Shown here in pieces: positions 1 through 13,800 of a DNA stretch of 64,000 nt (the stretch's first letter is position 1; every line of letters starts with the position of its first letter). The stretch covers positions 5,832,273 through 5,896,272 of the forward strand of contig CM055205.1 of assembly GCA_029224185.1 (NCBI GenBank), written 5' to 3'. The position numbers were made by a program, and so were the translations under genes. The notes under the pieces were generated by a model. The model saw nothing but the letters and a program-made list of their open reading frames with translations. It searched no databases and had not been told where the DNA came from. Origin of the DNA: Karalla daura. Its lineage: Eukaryota > Chordata > Actinopteri > Chaetodontiformes > Leiognathidae.

Positions 1-3000
1 AAGATGTTTATTGCAGTGAGAATTTGGGAGTTACAAAGAGAGTTTCTCCTGGCTTAGGGGGATTTGTGTACTCCTCAGTCTTTTTCTGTTTACCAAATGA
101 TGCACAGTTGGAATTATTTGAACCCTCATGAGACACAGTTGTTTTGTCCAAGACTTTTGTACAAGCACAACATATTTTGCACCACGGTAACAACACAGTA
201 CTGATTGTTAGCTTCAAGCTTCAGAACATATTGGAGCTGTTTCATCAGAGGATCAATGCAACAACAACAAACATAAATGAAAAATGAGTATTGATGACCA
301 ATGACAGCTGCTGTCTGGCACCCAAAGAAGTGTTTGGAAACTGCAGATTTGTCGGACACTTGTATCTGGGTATCGGTTATGTGCTCCAGTACTTGCAATG
401 CATGTGCAAACAATACAGCAACCAATCAGCATTTCCTATTACCTGATAAACAACACACTTGAATGGGGGCTTAGTCCATGCTCACACTGCCCATTGACTC
501 GTCATAATTATCAGTTAATGAGCTCCTTAAAATGATTTCAAATATCTGACACGTGTTGTAAAACTGTTTTATTTGTTATCAGAACCTATTGGTAAGAACA
601 TAATGAGGCAGAACTGCAGGTAACAAATGCCTGAGTGATACACACACACACACAAGCACGCAGCAGATAAAAGAGGAAACACAGCGGTGAGGATCCTGTG
701 TGTCAGGCTTGCCAAGTGCTCACCCGTAATTAGGTGGTAATGTAGTGGCTTTTGTTCTCTCTGATTAATTATCAGCAGCTTTCAAAGTATAGGGAAACAG
801 CCAATTAACTTAACCCAGGTTCTCATTCAATTACTCAGACGCTACATGTGAAAGGTCAGCAGGGGTGGGGCTTGGTTTGGTTGGAGTCAAAGAGACAGAA
901 CAAGAAAGGCACTTTTCAGGCCCGCTAAAGGCCACCAGGCAATTTGCTAATCCACTTATCATCACGGCATGCTGTTTTTCCCATTTTCTACTCAATCTGT
1001 TGGTTACATCAATAAAAGAGCGCGTGCAGAACAAGCAAAGGCGCTACGGCGTGGTGCCGAGTGCAGAAATACATCCGGCTAAGCGACGCGCTGTCAGGCC
1101 TTGTTTTTGCTGAAGTGAACTTAAAAGCCATTTGTCCCCCTTGAACTAAATTGTTTTCTGTGGCCATCAATTCTCCACGTCCAGCACTTCTGAAAACAAC
1201 AATTAATACTGTACGGGAAAGCAGGAGAGCGAGCAAGAGGACTTTCAATTTTATACGGTTAATTTTGTGTCCTGTCAGAAACTATTATGCTGCAGGGGCC
1301 TTTGATTGACTGGAGGAGAGACTCCTCGGTTTCAGCCGCAGAGTTAATTAGATAGATTTACTGGGGGAAGGTGATTGTGGCAGACCAAGATGATCAGACC
1401 GCTTTCAGGGTCAGCGCTGGTGTTATTTACGGAGAAATGTGTGTGCGTCGGGATGTCTGTGATAGTGTGTGCGTGTGTGTGTATGTGTAGTGTGCCAGGC
1501 CCCCTCATTACCACTTCTCTCCAATCACAGCATGGATTTATAGCCGCCCCTAGGGGGGCGTAGAGAGGTAGTTTGGTGCTCCTGCACATCCAGAACCATA
1601 CACATCACCTTTATGGTCACTCCTGTCCTATTATTACATCAGAGCCAGCCATGGAGGGACTCGGAATGCCTGAGCGCAAACATCAAACAGCTTTAATTAA
1701 AGTACCCCAGCCGCCGTCGAAGCAGAATAATTTGAGGACTATTTTTATTTTCTCTGCTACATTTTCTGCAGAGGGAAGCATGACAAGAGGTTGGGGTTGA
1801 GACGGAGCCGGTATTTCAGGGATTATACACAGCAGCCGAGCTGAATGTGCGGTATTGTAAATAGAGAGGGAGTAAACACGGCAGAATCTCCCCTGATAGT
1901 CAAGGACTTTAGAGCACTTTGCCACGGTGCGTTGCCTATAGAGTCTGAAAATACAGACGCACGCGTCCTCCAATTGCAGTGGCCAGGCCTACAGCAGACA
2001 AATAAAAGCAGTTCGGCTTAATAGGCCCCATTGAGCCGTTTCGATTGCACTGAAATTGGCTTGTAAGGTTTAGTGGAGAGGAAGTCCTCCAAGGCCACGT
2101 GCTCATCAATTACAGTGCGTGCACAATAATTGTGCCATATTGATCCCGTTGCTTCGTCTACTCGGCCAGCGTTCCTAAGTGTTCTCTGATGCACCACCAC
2201 CACCACCACTCCCCCCGTGTGTCTGCCTCTCCCTCACTCTTTGGCATCAGGCTTGAGTTGCTCGGCCCACGCTGTGACATCGCTGTGCCATTTCACACAG
2301 GCATTTGTCTCGGGTGACAAGTCAGCCAGCTAACAAGGGCTGCACAGAGGCTGCAATGTAGAGGAGGGTGAGCGGAGGTGGGAATCTGGAATTTTTTTAT
2401 ATAATGACAGTAGTCTGACTCTTAGGTCGCGCTGTAAAATTCATCATTAAATGACTGAACGGACTCTGTGATGGACTGGAGACCCGACCAGGCTGTATTC
2501 CCTTCCCTTGGTATATAGACAGACACCAGCAGACCCCTGCAACAGCAGCTGGTACAAAGCAAGTATGATAATGAAAGGGTTGTAGGAGGTATCCATTCCT
2601 AATTTTACTGAAGAGACAAACATGTTGAGACACATGGCCACACTGAGTCTGCCATTGAGACAGATGCAGGGGGCTGCTTTTCCAGTGATAGAGACGTATG
2701 TATGACTGTGATTGAAGCACACAAACTCCTTGGGAAAAGCAAAATAAAAAATCTGAGATGTCTGACGGAACTGTAATTCTGAAAAGATTATGACACCCAA
2801 CCAGCCAGTTAAAGACTAATCTATAGATCGAGCTCCCACAAAGCTGTACTCTTCTCCAGTGAAAGGCCTTTCCCACAATTTGCTCAATGACTTTGTCATT
2901 TTTAGCCCCTGCTTTCAGTCGCCAGGCACAGATTTGTCTCTTGGAGCTCTTTTATCCCAAGCAGCGAACATTACACATTAGTATTCAAATGGTCCCCACA

Positions 3001-5250
3001 AATCTCCCTCTCACACGCGAGGAATGATCGAATGATCTGCGGGAATATTCTGAAATCACTCGCTCAGCATCTCACTTATCGGCCCCGCCACCTGGTAGAT
3101 GTCAGACAGCCAGAGGGAGACCGAGAGAGAGCGGGCCTCAGCCGCCTGATAAAAAAAAAAGGAAAAAAAAGTAAGAAACGGACAGCTCTGAATGGATTTT
3201 CAACACTATATTATGAAGACATATCCCATTTATTTCTATTCACGTCACTCACATGCGCTGACACACTGCGCTCTCCACGCACTTGCCTCCCCATGGCGTT
3301 ATCTCTCTCACCCTTTATTACTCTCACAGAAAGCACTCAGCACAGAGCCCTGCAGATGTTCTCTCTCCCACAGGCTCACCACACTCTCACATTTCTGCAT
3401 ACTGGCCTTATTATCACATTGGCTGTAATTGAATTAAGGAACAGTTAAAACTGACTGTATTTGTGCAATCAAATGAGCACAATCAAAACTAAACAGCTTT
3501 TGACGCATCATAATTGAGTTTTTACCCCGCAAACATGCTCCTCGATGTTGTTAGCCTCTTTTATGTGCTGCACATTATCTCTGTTTGGGAAGTCCAAATG
3601 TGCAAACCTGGTTTCTTAAGCTGACTTTTTTCCCCTTGTCGGGGTATCCACCTGCAGAGATCTGAGTCCTGCTTGATGTTTTTATCACGGATAGCCTGCC
3701 AGTAGCCCAATGCAAAACGGGACTCGTATTTGCTTATGAAACTGCTCCATTGGATAAAGTATAGTCTCCCGAGAAATAAAAAGAATTTTTATCAGCGGTC
3801 AGAAAAGCATTCAGCATTCACAAAGGTGGCAGATCTGTGGCTAAAATGTTTCTATCTATCCAGTCATACAAAGAAGAAGCTGAAGGACCACTGATGTCTT
3901 TAAGAAATGAAAAAAAACCTCATTTTGACAAAGATGCACTTAATCAACATCTAGTTGTAGCTTCTGTCAGGCTGTAGCCGCACTCTTAATTTGCTTGTTG
4001 AACTTGCAGTGTGGTTTCTCCGTATTGCTGACTCAGTCAGGGCAGTAGCCGCTAATGAGGTGGGCAGGAGAGGTCTTCCTGTTTGTTAATTTGGATCTTG
4101 TCTTCGTGTTAATTTACTGCACTTTGAGTTGGCATGGGAAAGCAAGCCACTGACTGTGGCGTTCATTATATCTACATTAGTAGCTGATGGCAGGCAAGAG
4201 ACTACAGCAGAACTCACCCAACCCCGTCTATCTCCGTTCAAAATCTTTGCTTGTATGCCTTGCTCGGCTTTTATGATTCCATTACAGAGGCAGCTTTTTC
4301 TCTGTGGCTTTGACTAATGGATAGCCTTTGCTGCTATGCAAAGTGCATGCTGCTGTGTGATGTGCTTCAGCAGGCTCAGAAATGAGAAAGGTAAAGAACT
4401 CGCAAAGGAGGCCCTGCAAAATCAGAGTTGACGAGGCACAGGTTACAGGCCCGCACACTGGATGTGAGAACACTCCAAAGCCGCCTCAGCGCCGCAAATT
4501 GGTCCTGTGTGTTTGCCTGATTTGATACGGCTGGAGAGCTGCTATCTTGCAAGATGCGTCTTTTGATTCATCTCTGTGCTGGCAAGCGAGCTGAAGGCTC
4601 CAAATCTCAGCCCTGGGTGAAGCTCAGTCCAGAGCCCTTGGCTGCTCTGTAAGAGAGTGGATCTGTGAGCAATATTTGTTCTCATCTAGTAATAAATTGT
4701 CATCATGGGAAAGTATCTGAGCGGTGCAACAGCTGACTCGACCTCCCACACCTTTCCTACAGGAGAAGGAGCCAGGCTCACAGCAGTCCCTGCCCTGTTG
4801 CCTGTGTTTTATTTGTACAACATTGCCCCCTAAAGTTTTTCTCTGGTGCATCTCCTTCAGGCCCCCTCAGGGCCCTGTGTCAGAGGACAATGCTGCATCG
4901 CAATATAGTGCAGTAATTTACCACTACATGCTCCCAGCAAATTGACCCTGGATGCACCTCACCTGTATTACTCTGTCACAATCACTTTCTGAAAAACACG
5001 GGGGAATCATGGCTGTTCACTCTCTCGCTCACTCTCCCTCTTGCACACGCACACACACACACTGCAGCCACACACAGCGTGTTAAAACCAGTGGAAGATA
5101 TGCACATCCAAGACAAAGGGGTGCCTCAACCCTGCCAGAGGCTGCATGACGCAAGTAACGGAGTGAGAAACTGACTTGGGAAGAAGACCGCAAGTGAAGA
5201 AGTGATGACAATGACAATTTTTGCGACGTCTGACTCAACAGTTATGGGAC
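1..5250. other. Gene-free left flank, possible regulatory DNA
   Basis: I find no exon with a plausible splice frame and no recognisable protein. Most of the sequence is non-repetitive, of mixed composition and rich in TAATTA/CAATTA-type motifs, for example near 1335-1350, 2100-2145 and 3420-3530. This is the texture of conserved non-coding elements beside developmental genes. One remnant of the common fish repeat lies near 2465-2590 and a short (CAC)n run near 2190-2206. Conservation cannot be judged from one sequence, so the regulatory reading is inference. Confidence 0.3.
2465..2590 (+). repeat. Remnant of common teleost interspersed repeat
   Basis: The stretch contains the decayed 3' part of a family seen repeatedly in this window: 'gatggactgg' followed by a CCTGCAACA-type segment and 'ggtacaaagcaagtatgata'. 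The same end motif occurs at 5840-5900, 52310-52350 and 59733-59760, and in reverse near 56697-56730. It is truncated and has no coding capacity. Confidence 0.5.
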
Positions 5251-5699
5251 AGCTCATGATCACTGATCTCCTCTTTTCCAAAAGCACAGTTGTCTAGTCT
5301 TGTAAAAGAAACTCCTGAGTAGATAACTACATGAAGAATAGCCTGAGCCATTTTGCGGATAACCATCTGTGGGCCACTTTAAACTATTTCTCAAAATTTG
5401 ATGTGATTATTTTTTCTTGTTTTTTTGCTTCAGTTGTCTCTGTCTGTATGCTTTTGAAGTCTTTTGTTTGTGCCCTTCCTGCCTGAGAGTAAAGGCAATT
5501 TATTGATAAATGAATGATTTTTTTTCAGACTATAAAGATGCAGTAGCATTGGTTGGTTTCATGTCATTGGTTGGTTGGTTTCACTGGGTGGCTTTATCCT
5601 TTTCTAGTCGATGATATGAATAACATTTCAATCTCAGTTTTCCTGAGTAAAAAGATGAGGAGTAACACATGGACTTGGCAGTTAACTCACATCACTTTG

Positions 5700-5925
5700 T
5701 GAAATTTGCATGATCTCTCTGAGTATACATGGGATTTCTCTGGGTACTGGGAGAGTGATTGATGTATGGTCCTTGCGATGCACTGACCTGTCCAGACCTG
5801 TCCAGGGTGTGTTCCCTGCCGTCTCCTTATGTGTGCTGGGGTAGGCTCCAAAAGATCCTGGCAACACCATTGGGTACAAGGTAGGCGAGATAATGGATAA
5901 AAAAAAAGCTTCATTAACCAAGTAA
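5700..5925 (+). repeat. Remnant of common teleost interspersed repeat (3' half)
   Basis: The core is 'gacctgtccagggtgtgttc', then 'ggtaggctcc', 'caacaccattgggtacaagg' and a terminal 'gataatggat' before an A-run. This order matches the 3' end of the repeat family found at 52050-52370. It is the best preserved 3' end in the window. Confidence 0.6.
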
Positions 5926-7000
5926 CAGTTTGTGCCGAACCATTTTGCAAAGCTTAACTGGAGTACAACTGCATGCAGTGTTTTGTGGCTTTGTGCCCCA
6001 GGTGCTTGCCAATTTTCATAATATGAAGATTCTGGTAACTAATGTACAAGTCAATAAAACTGGGGAGCTATACAGCTGAATTTGGAGAGCCGTGGAATTT
6101 ATTTTTAGAAAACAATCACTGAAAAACATACAGTTCCACAGATGGGGGAGTGGGGAGAGGGGAGTGGGGAGAGGTGGAGGAGTGAAGAGTGAGGAGCTGA
6201 ATGAGGCGTGAAGATCGGGTGGTGCAGAGAGTCAAAACAGTATTTCAGAGAACATGGCAAACAATGCATGAAACAGAAGGCTTGACAAAGCACAGCATTT
6301 TTAGAGGCAACATTTCACCAAACGCGACATGTTTAGACAACAAAGACGACTCAGACTATGGAAAATGTGTTCCCTGGTGACAGTTGAATGTCATTTCCTC
6401 TTTCCATTGTGTGAAACTCTCAGCAGAGTCCTTGCAGAAATGTTAAGCCCCCTGGCTGATCCTAGCACCAAACCACCACAACTCCACTGGATAAACTCAG
6501 AATTGACCTCTGTTAATCTCAGCGGTGTCCCACACGTAAAATGTAGTGTTTAGTCATATTAGATCAACTCTTGGTCCTCTGGGCCACCATAAGTTGAATC
6601 AAGGAGCAGGAGATCTAATCATTCATTTATCTTCATACCCACTAGTGTTGTGGGGGTTTTCTGGTGCCAGACTCAGCTCACATAGGGTGAATACAAGCCA
6701 ATACATGTACAAAGGGCAGTAAAGACTAATGTCTTGCATTTAGAATGGTGAATGGTGTGATGATCACACATGTTCATGGTGATGAAAAGCGAGGACCCAC
6801 ACTGATTTGATTAACAGTACAATACAAGGTTAATCAATGGGATTCCAGCAGCCAGACCAGCATGGGGTAAAATACTGATAATAAAATGCTCTATGGGAAT
6901 TCTTGTTGATCAAGCAGGCTCCAAAGGTCAAACCAGTGCAGGGCCAGAGTAGTTTTCAGCCCCCCACCAAAATGCGAATGCTTTACTTTTCATAGCAAAA
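5926..7000. other. Intergenic, no gene seen
   Basis: This stretch between two repeat remnants has only short spurious reading frames. A purine-rich, locally repetitive run (gggagagggg/gtggggagagg) lies near 6140-6185. A decayed repeat may lie near 6640-6720. No exon, RNA gene or clear regulatory site was recognised. Confidence 0.4.
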
Positions 7001-7165
7001 CCGATCTGTGTTTAGTTCCCAGACTGGGCCAAGGGCCTATGCGTGTGGAGTTTGTATGATCTCCCAATGTCTATATGTGCTCACTGTGTACTCTGCCTTC
7101 CCTGTGGTCCAAGAATATGTTTATTCCAAGTGGAGACTCTAAATTGCCCATCCTGTGGAGGATGT
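7000..7165 (+). repeat. Remnant of common teleost interspersed repeat (5' half)
   Basis: The order 'gtgtggagtttgtatgatct', a 'ggtccaagaatatg' segment and 'gagactctaaattgcccat' matches the 5' and middle parts of the family, which in better copies read 'tggagtttgcatgttctc', 'gtccaaaaacatg' and 'gactctaaattg'. It lies about 0.5 kb upstream of the kpna6 promoter. Confidence 0.6.
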
Positions 7166-7619
7166 CCTTCCTGAACTGGAAGTTCAGCGTACCTGAGACA
7201 ATCATGGTGCGATTCAACTTGACTGTTATTGAGCTCATCCTGGCCTCCTCCATCATCACATGCTACACTGCAGCCCCTGCTGAGAGCAGGCAGCAGCCTG
7301 TCATTTGTTCTGCAGTAAAAGTGATTGGCTGTGACCTGCCCTCACTTGAAAACCTCTACACCTGCAGGTGTGCGGGCAGCAAAGATTGCAGCTGACCACT
7401 TGCACCCCGGACATAACCTGTGGGAGGAGATGGGTTGTATAAATGTGGTGTGCCAGAGCTTAACATCTCCAAGATCTGACATAATCATGGACACACACAT
7501 GTGCACTCATATTTGTCACCCATCTTGTTCCCTGTACAAAATATACAAGCACATTCCTCCTGGCTGCCTAACTAAGTAGTATAACGTCCTAGTAATACCT
7601 CTGATAGGATTCAGGTCCT

Positions 7620-7817
7620 GAACGGACCTCCAGTCTCGTCTGTTTTGTGAGGCTGCTGCGCCCCCTGGTGGCGGGATGTCCCCGTTAAACCGTGACGTTT
7701 CCGTCTCCGGCAGACATATTGCTTACAGGAGCAAATTCTGGAAAGCTACGGGAGAGAAAGGACTCAAAATTGACTCGTATTCCCACGACTTGCTACTCTC
7801 TAATCGCATAGGACACC
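7620..7817 (+). promoter_or_regulatory. kpna6: kpna6 promoter and 5' UTR
   Basis: A GC-rich stretch upstream of the initiator ATG contains the CTCF-like motif and a 'gtgacgtttccg' half-CRE-like site. No TATA box is evident, as is usual for a housekeeping promoter. The transcription start cannot be fixed from sequence. The intron that follows is rich in 'gctagcta' and CpG, as is common just downstream of fish promoters. Confidence 0.5.
7656..7673 (-). promoter_or_regulatory. CTCF-like motif upstream of kpna6
   Basis: The + strand reads GCGCCCCCTGGTGGCG. Its reverse complement, CGCCACCAGGGGGCGC, fits the established CTCF core consensus CCASYAGRKGGCRS at essentially every position. It lies about 150 bp upstream of the kpna6 start codon, so it overlaps or abuts the promoter. 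Binding is inferred from the motif only. Confidence 0.6.
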
Positions 7818-10800
7818 ATGGGTAAGCAGCCGGGCAGACGGAGGGCGCATATGTGTGTCCTCAGGTTGAAGGGTTTGAGCTGTGTCACGGTTATGAAATC
7901 CTGTCGTTCAGCTGCTAACTTATCTGCTAGCTAGCTAGTTACACTAACGCAGATTGGTATTTATCTCGCTGTCGTGCGAGCGTGCAGACTAAAGATACTG
8001 TGTTATTTGGTACCTGATGGCACATTAGGTGTAATATATGGCCCCAGTTTGGGAAACTTGCACCGTTTGTTATCCAACTTGCGGGAACTCGGCTAATGGC
8101 TATATTAACCTAGCACTGCGTCATGTCGTCCTTACATTAGAAGGCTCAGATAAAATCCCAAGTCTCCATCGTTGCCCTCTCGATGTCGTAGGACAAGAGC
8201 ACGTAATGTCTGCTTTCGTATTGTTGATCATAAAGTACTATTCGTGAGCGGGCCCAGGCTCCCACGGTGCAGTTAGCCTTTAGCTCGCTGCTAATGCTCC
8301 ACAGTGGAGATTTTCATCGTCACGTCGCTGTGATGTCTGCGATATGGGAGAGGGGACACGTGTAAGTGAGCGAAACACGTCTCGGGAACTCTGTCGGTGA
8401 TCACTTTCAGCGTGACACGACGGGAATGGCTGGTTTACGAGGCGTGGATTGCCGTCCCGGCGCCCGACTTTGTAGCTCAGCTGCGTTAGCCGCGTCGTTT
8501 AGCCTGGTGAAACCGCACCAAATGTTCATGAGATGTGCATCAGATGTGAAATCTGCGAGCTACATAGCGTCAGAAGACGCAGCATGCGACTCATTTGACT
8601 GCTTGCCAACACCAGTGAGCCACAGCGTGTGGCAGAGCACCTATGATCCAGCGTGTTCATGTGACACCAGAGGTGCCCATGTTTTCCAGACTGTTCCCAC
8701 AGTGCGTGGCCTGTTTGAGTTGTTCACGTACAGTTTGCAGTAATGATTCACGTTTCCCCTCGATATATCGTTCGATGTGCGAGAGCTACGGCTCGCGTTG
8801 AGTAATCACACTGTCTACAAAGCTTTCTCTTGTTTTTTGTTTTGTTTTTGCAGACCAAGCCAAAGCTGGTCATTAGTTTGTCTCAGTGGGCCTGTCCCTC
8901 CCTCCTGCTGGGTCCATTAGCTGATCCTACACTGGAGGCTATTGTATTTCACATAATCAGAGCGCAATCGAGGGTCAGCCCAGTTCACCGGAAAGCTAGA
9001 TGGATAAATAGAAACTTTTTTGATCCCCAAGGGAGGCGCCCTCTCAAGAAATACAGGCTCAGGTTACAGCACTTGTCGCAGAGCAGTGGGACAGAATACG
9101 CTCTGAGGGTGGCAAGTAATCATGGCTGGGGTGCAAATGCAAAATAAACAAGAATCTATCTGTATTCGTGCAAAAGAGGTTCGAAACAGTGCAGTTGTGA
9201 GAGTGCGGTCCAGTGAGCCTGTTGCTTCTCACCCTCCTCCTTCATAGGCTCTAATGTCCCCACCCGTTGTTTTACCACGGCGGCACAAATCTCAGCAGAC
9301 GAAACCCAAATCTGGCCCCGATTCCCGCTGGATACCCAGATCCGCCCTTCGTTTCTCCTACAGAAGCGTGTCGCTGCGCTGCTGCGACGCGGAGACGCAT
9401 CCAGCCGCCACCTGTGCTGCGCCGCCGCCGTCCGCGCCCCGCAGCTTTACCACCTGGGCACGGGCGCTTTAGCCTCCGATCGGACTCGCTGCGCCAATGC
9501 CCGCAAGACTGCAACACGACCTCGGTCTGCGCCGCGTGTGCTGATGCTTAACCCCGCCGAGCCCCGCTGTCACGCCGGGGGAGGGCGCCTGGCACCCGAC
9601 GCTGGCACCAAGCGGGTGTTGTCCCCCGCCTCTCCTCTGTCCTCCCAGCCCCCCCGCCCCCCGTTGTGACTCAGGGATCTGCCCGCTGCCCTGTTGTGGT
9701 GGCATGAGCGCACAAGCGCAGAGAATGGGCAGTTTGTCCCCTGTGGGCACCGGTTTATGCTAACACTGCGATTTAAGGCCACTGAATAAATACGCTTGTT
9801 CTGCCTGCCAGCCAGCTGACTGGTCGACGGGGAGCTTAAGTGTGTGTGTGTGTGTTTTGTGTGTGTGTTTTTAGGCCTTTCAATGAGCCCGTTTATGATG
9901 CCAGGCCCCCTTTTTAAATATAGGGCATTCTCGGCATAATGAACTATTATTAGAGATGTCGGGGGGGGGGAAGAAAACTCAGTGTGTCATGGTCACACGC
10001 CGACTTGTTTCCCCGCACGCGGTTTACTCATCCTGCGTGACGCGTCCCAATCGGATGCTGCTTCTCAATTTTGATGGGGATGTGTTTGTGCGGCGCCGCA
10101 GAGCCGTCAGCCAGTCCGGCCAAAGACAACTACAGGATGAACCGCTACAAGAACAAAGCACTGAACCCGGAGGAGATGAGGCGCAGGAGGGAGGAGGAGG
10201 GCATCCAACTCAGGAAACAGAAACGAGAGCAACAGGTACCGTCTTTGTCGCGCCCGTCCGTCACATTTATCAGGTCCCCTGCCCGCCCCAGCTGCTCTGA
10301 CTGCTCCTTTTTTCCCCCCCCTCCTTTCCCACGCGACAGCTTTTCAAGAGGAGGAACGTGGACATTCTCACCGAGGAGGAGGCGATGTTTGAGAGTCCGC
10401 TGGTGGACTCCTACCTCAGCTCTCCAGTCACAGTGAGCATGCGTTTGCCTCCGTCGCACCCGGGCCCCTCTCTGCGTCGGCCCCACCGTCTTGACTCTTG
10501 TCTGGGTTCTTGCTGCCGCAGGAAGGGGTCATCACCAGAGACATGGTGGAGATGCTGTTCTCGGAGGACCCCGAGCTCCAGCTCACCACCACGCAGAAGT
10601 TCCGAAAGCTGCTCTCCAAAGGTAACACGCTCCGCCGAGGACGGCGAGGAGGTGTCGCACGCCAATGGCAAGCGCCTGACGGCTTTGACGTGTGCTCCTT
10701 TCAGAGCCCAACCCCCCGATCGATGAAGTGATAAACACGCCCGGGGTCGTGGAGAGGTTTGTGGAGTTCTTGAAGAAGAGTGTCAACAGCACATTACAGG

Positions 10801-13800
10801 TGAGCGTGTAGGAAACCCCCCCCCCCGCACATGTACGTATCGACGCTCCCCTGAATGACGTCCCGTGACCCGTCCCTGCAGTTCGAGGCGGCCTGGGCGC
10901 TGACCAACATAGCCTCGGGCACGTCCCTGCAGACCAAGACGGTGATCGAGGCCGGAGCCGTGCCCGTCTTCATAGAGCTGCTGAACTCCGACTTCGAGGA
11001 CGTTCAGGAGCAGGTAGGGCCCGGTCCGCCTGCCGTACGCCATGGCCCTCCTCTCCATAGCTGTTGTCTCCCTTGTTTCACGCTCTGCTCCGGGTGTGTT
11101 CCGCGCAGGCGGTGTGGGCTCTGGGGAACATCGCCGGGGACAGCGCGGTGTGCAGGGACTACGTACTGCACTGCAACATCCTGCCTCCACTATTAATGTA
11201 AGCCCCCCCCCCCTCCCACTCCCACTTTTCCCCTTGCTCTCTGTAGTCCGCCTTCAAAGCGCAGCCTTCCTGATGAACCCCGTTTTGCTCGTCCCTCCAG
11301 GCTTCTGACCAAATCCACCAGGTTGACGATGACGAGGAACGCGGTGTGGGCGCTGTCCAACCTGTGCAGGGGAAAGAACCCTCCGCCCGCCTTTGAGAAG
11401 GTACCGCTTCTTCCCTTCGGGTCCCCGAATGAGTCCGAGATCGGGCCGGCGGCTCTCGCTGCCGACACTGGAGACTCGCTGTCTCAGCACAGGCATGCTG
11501 GCGTAACTCCGTAGCAGTTCTCCTCTCCACCAGAAGTAATCTAATAACCCGCGCTCTGCAGTCGGGATCGGGCGTCCGGGGCTTCAGAAGAGTCACACAA
11601 TACGGCCGGGCTGCATTTGAGACTGACAGTAAACGCTGCTTAATTAAGCGGTCGGCTCCAGCATGTGAGGGATGCTATGAAGCCGATATGCGTACGCACA
11701 TCTCTGAATGTTGCGCCCTGCACAGACCAGCAGCTCAAGCCGCTCTTCCCCCGAGCTGCTCGTCCGCCGAGCTTCATTTGCGTGGTATATTGAGTTTCCC
11801 CACTGTCCTTATTTCCGTGCTGTTCAGGTGTCGCCCTGCCTGCCCGTGCTGTCCCGGCTTTTATTTAGCAGTGACCCAGACTTGCTGGCAGACGCCTGCT
11901 GGGCCCTGTCCTACCTCTCAGACGGCCCCAATGACAAGATCCAGGCCGTCATCGACTCCGGGGTCTGCAGGCGCCTCGTAGAGCTACTCATGTAAGTCCG
12001 GCCGCCCTCCCGGCGGCCTCTGTCACAATGATCGTAGCCTGTAAGTACATCCGATTCTCTCTGGACTCACCCCACCCCCCTCCCCTCCCCCCTCCATTCC
12101 TGTCTCCATTCCTCCCTCCATTCCTGCAGGCACACTGATTATAAAGTGGCCTCGCCTGCCTTGAGAGCTGTAGGAAACATCGTCACCGGAGATGACATTC
12201 AGACACAGGTGAGAGTCCACCGAACTAGTTCATCTAGTTCCGACTCTGTCTGGGAGAACAAGCACGAAACCTCCATGGACGAGTTGAGCTGTGTAGAGAG
12301 AGAGAGAGAGATGGGGGGGGGAGATAAATGGAGCCTGTGTGGTTCAGCTTGTGGTGCTGGTGGATTCCTGTTGCATTGTGTACCATTTCACCTTTTAATA
12401 AACGAGACAGTAAAAGAAACCCATCAGCGGTACAAGAGTGGCTCTAAGCGTCGTCCAACTAGAACGTGAAGGGGAACCGAAGCCGCTATAAAAACTTAAT
12501 TGGGTGCGAAGCAAAGTGCAACAAGTAAATAGTGCGTCTTATGGCTGCACGCGCGCACGCCTGCAGTTCAACCTGGACGTGCAACGGATGAGACAACGAC
12601 TGCGATGGAGGGGGCGCGTCTCCCCGTTCGGGCCGCTCTTCTTGACCGTGCCCTGTCCTCAGGTGGTGTTGAACTGCTCGGCTCTGCCCTGCCTGCTGCA
12701 CCTGCTCAGCAGCGCCAAGGAGTCCATTCGCAAGGAGGCCTGCTGGACCATCTCGAACATCACGGCCGGGAACCGAGCGCAGATACAGGTGAGGCCCGCG
12801 CAGGGAGCCCTCCAGACGTGGATGCGTTGGGTTGCGAGGACATCACAGGGATGCTTTTTTTTTTTTTGCCCTTGACACATAATCCATTGTGACGCTTAAC
12901 CTATTTTTCCTTTCACTCGGGTTTTGCATAAAACACCTGCCTCGGTCTGCCGTTTTATTCTGTGCAATGAGGGGTTTTTCTTTTCCAGTCCGCTGTGATT
13001 TATGATAGGAATGATGTGTGGTGCATCTCCCGGGCCCAGTTTAGCCTGCTCTCATCTGGAGCACGGTGTTGATACGTTACTGCAGGTGCACGAAGAGCAC
13101 AAATTGCACATGGTGCATCGCTGTCTACTATCCTCATTGCCTCCTGTGCTGAGGAGGCTTGTCATCTTTACTCTGTTAATCACGTAGGTTCGACTGATAT
13201 TTTGATCTGTAATCAAACTAGACTAGAACTAGAGTTTGGTCTGTTTCTAAAGCAGGCTCGTCTGTGCCTCATCCCCGCTCCGAATGAGCCCGCACGAGAC
13301 GGGCTTTACCAGTTTTTTTCCTCCACATTCCTGTCGCTGTGCTGAATGTGCTCTTTGACCCACTCCTCTGATTTGCCGTTCCATCTGCCCCGCAGACCGT
13401 AATCGATGCCAACATCTTCCCAGTGCTGATCGACATCCTACAGAAAGCGGAGTTCAGGACCAGGAAAGAGGCGGCCTGGGCCATCACCAACGCCACCTCC
13501 GGAGGAACGCCAGAGCAGATCAGGTCTGACTAGCAGCTCCTCAGCCAGCTGGACCTTAACCTCTGGTGATGGCAGAAGCACAAATATACCTTGAATATGT
13601 AATATAACAACATGATTATGCACCACAAAGTCCTGTGGAGGAATGAACGGGCACGAATGAAGAGAACATTTTGTCTCATACACTTTTAAGTAGCTGTATA
13701 GTGTGCTATAGGAAGCTAATGTGAACATGTGCTCGCTTGAATACAGGTATCTGGTGAACCTGGGCTGCATTAAGCCGCTGTGCGACCTCCTGACGGTGAT

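Noticed and set aside
9254..9782. Overlapping GC-rich frames on both strands in kpna6 intron 1
   Set aside because: Low-complexity Arg/Pro/Gly translations of a CpG-rich block, with no conserved motif and no splice logic.
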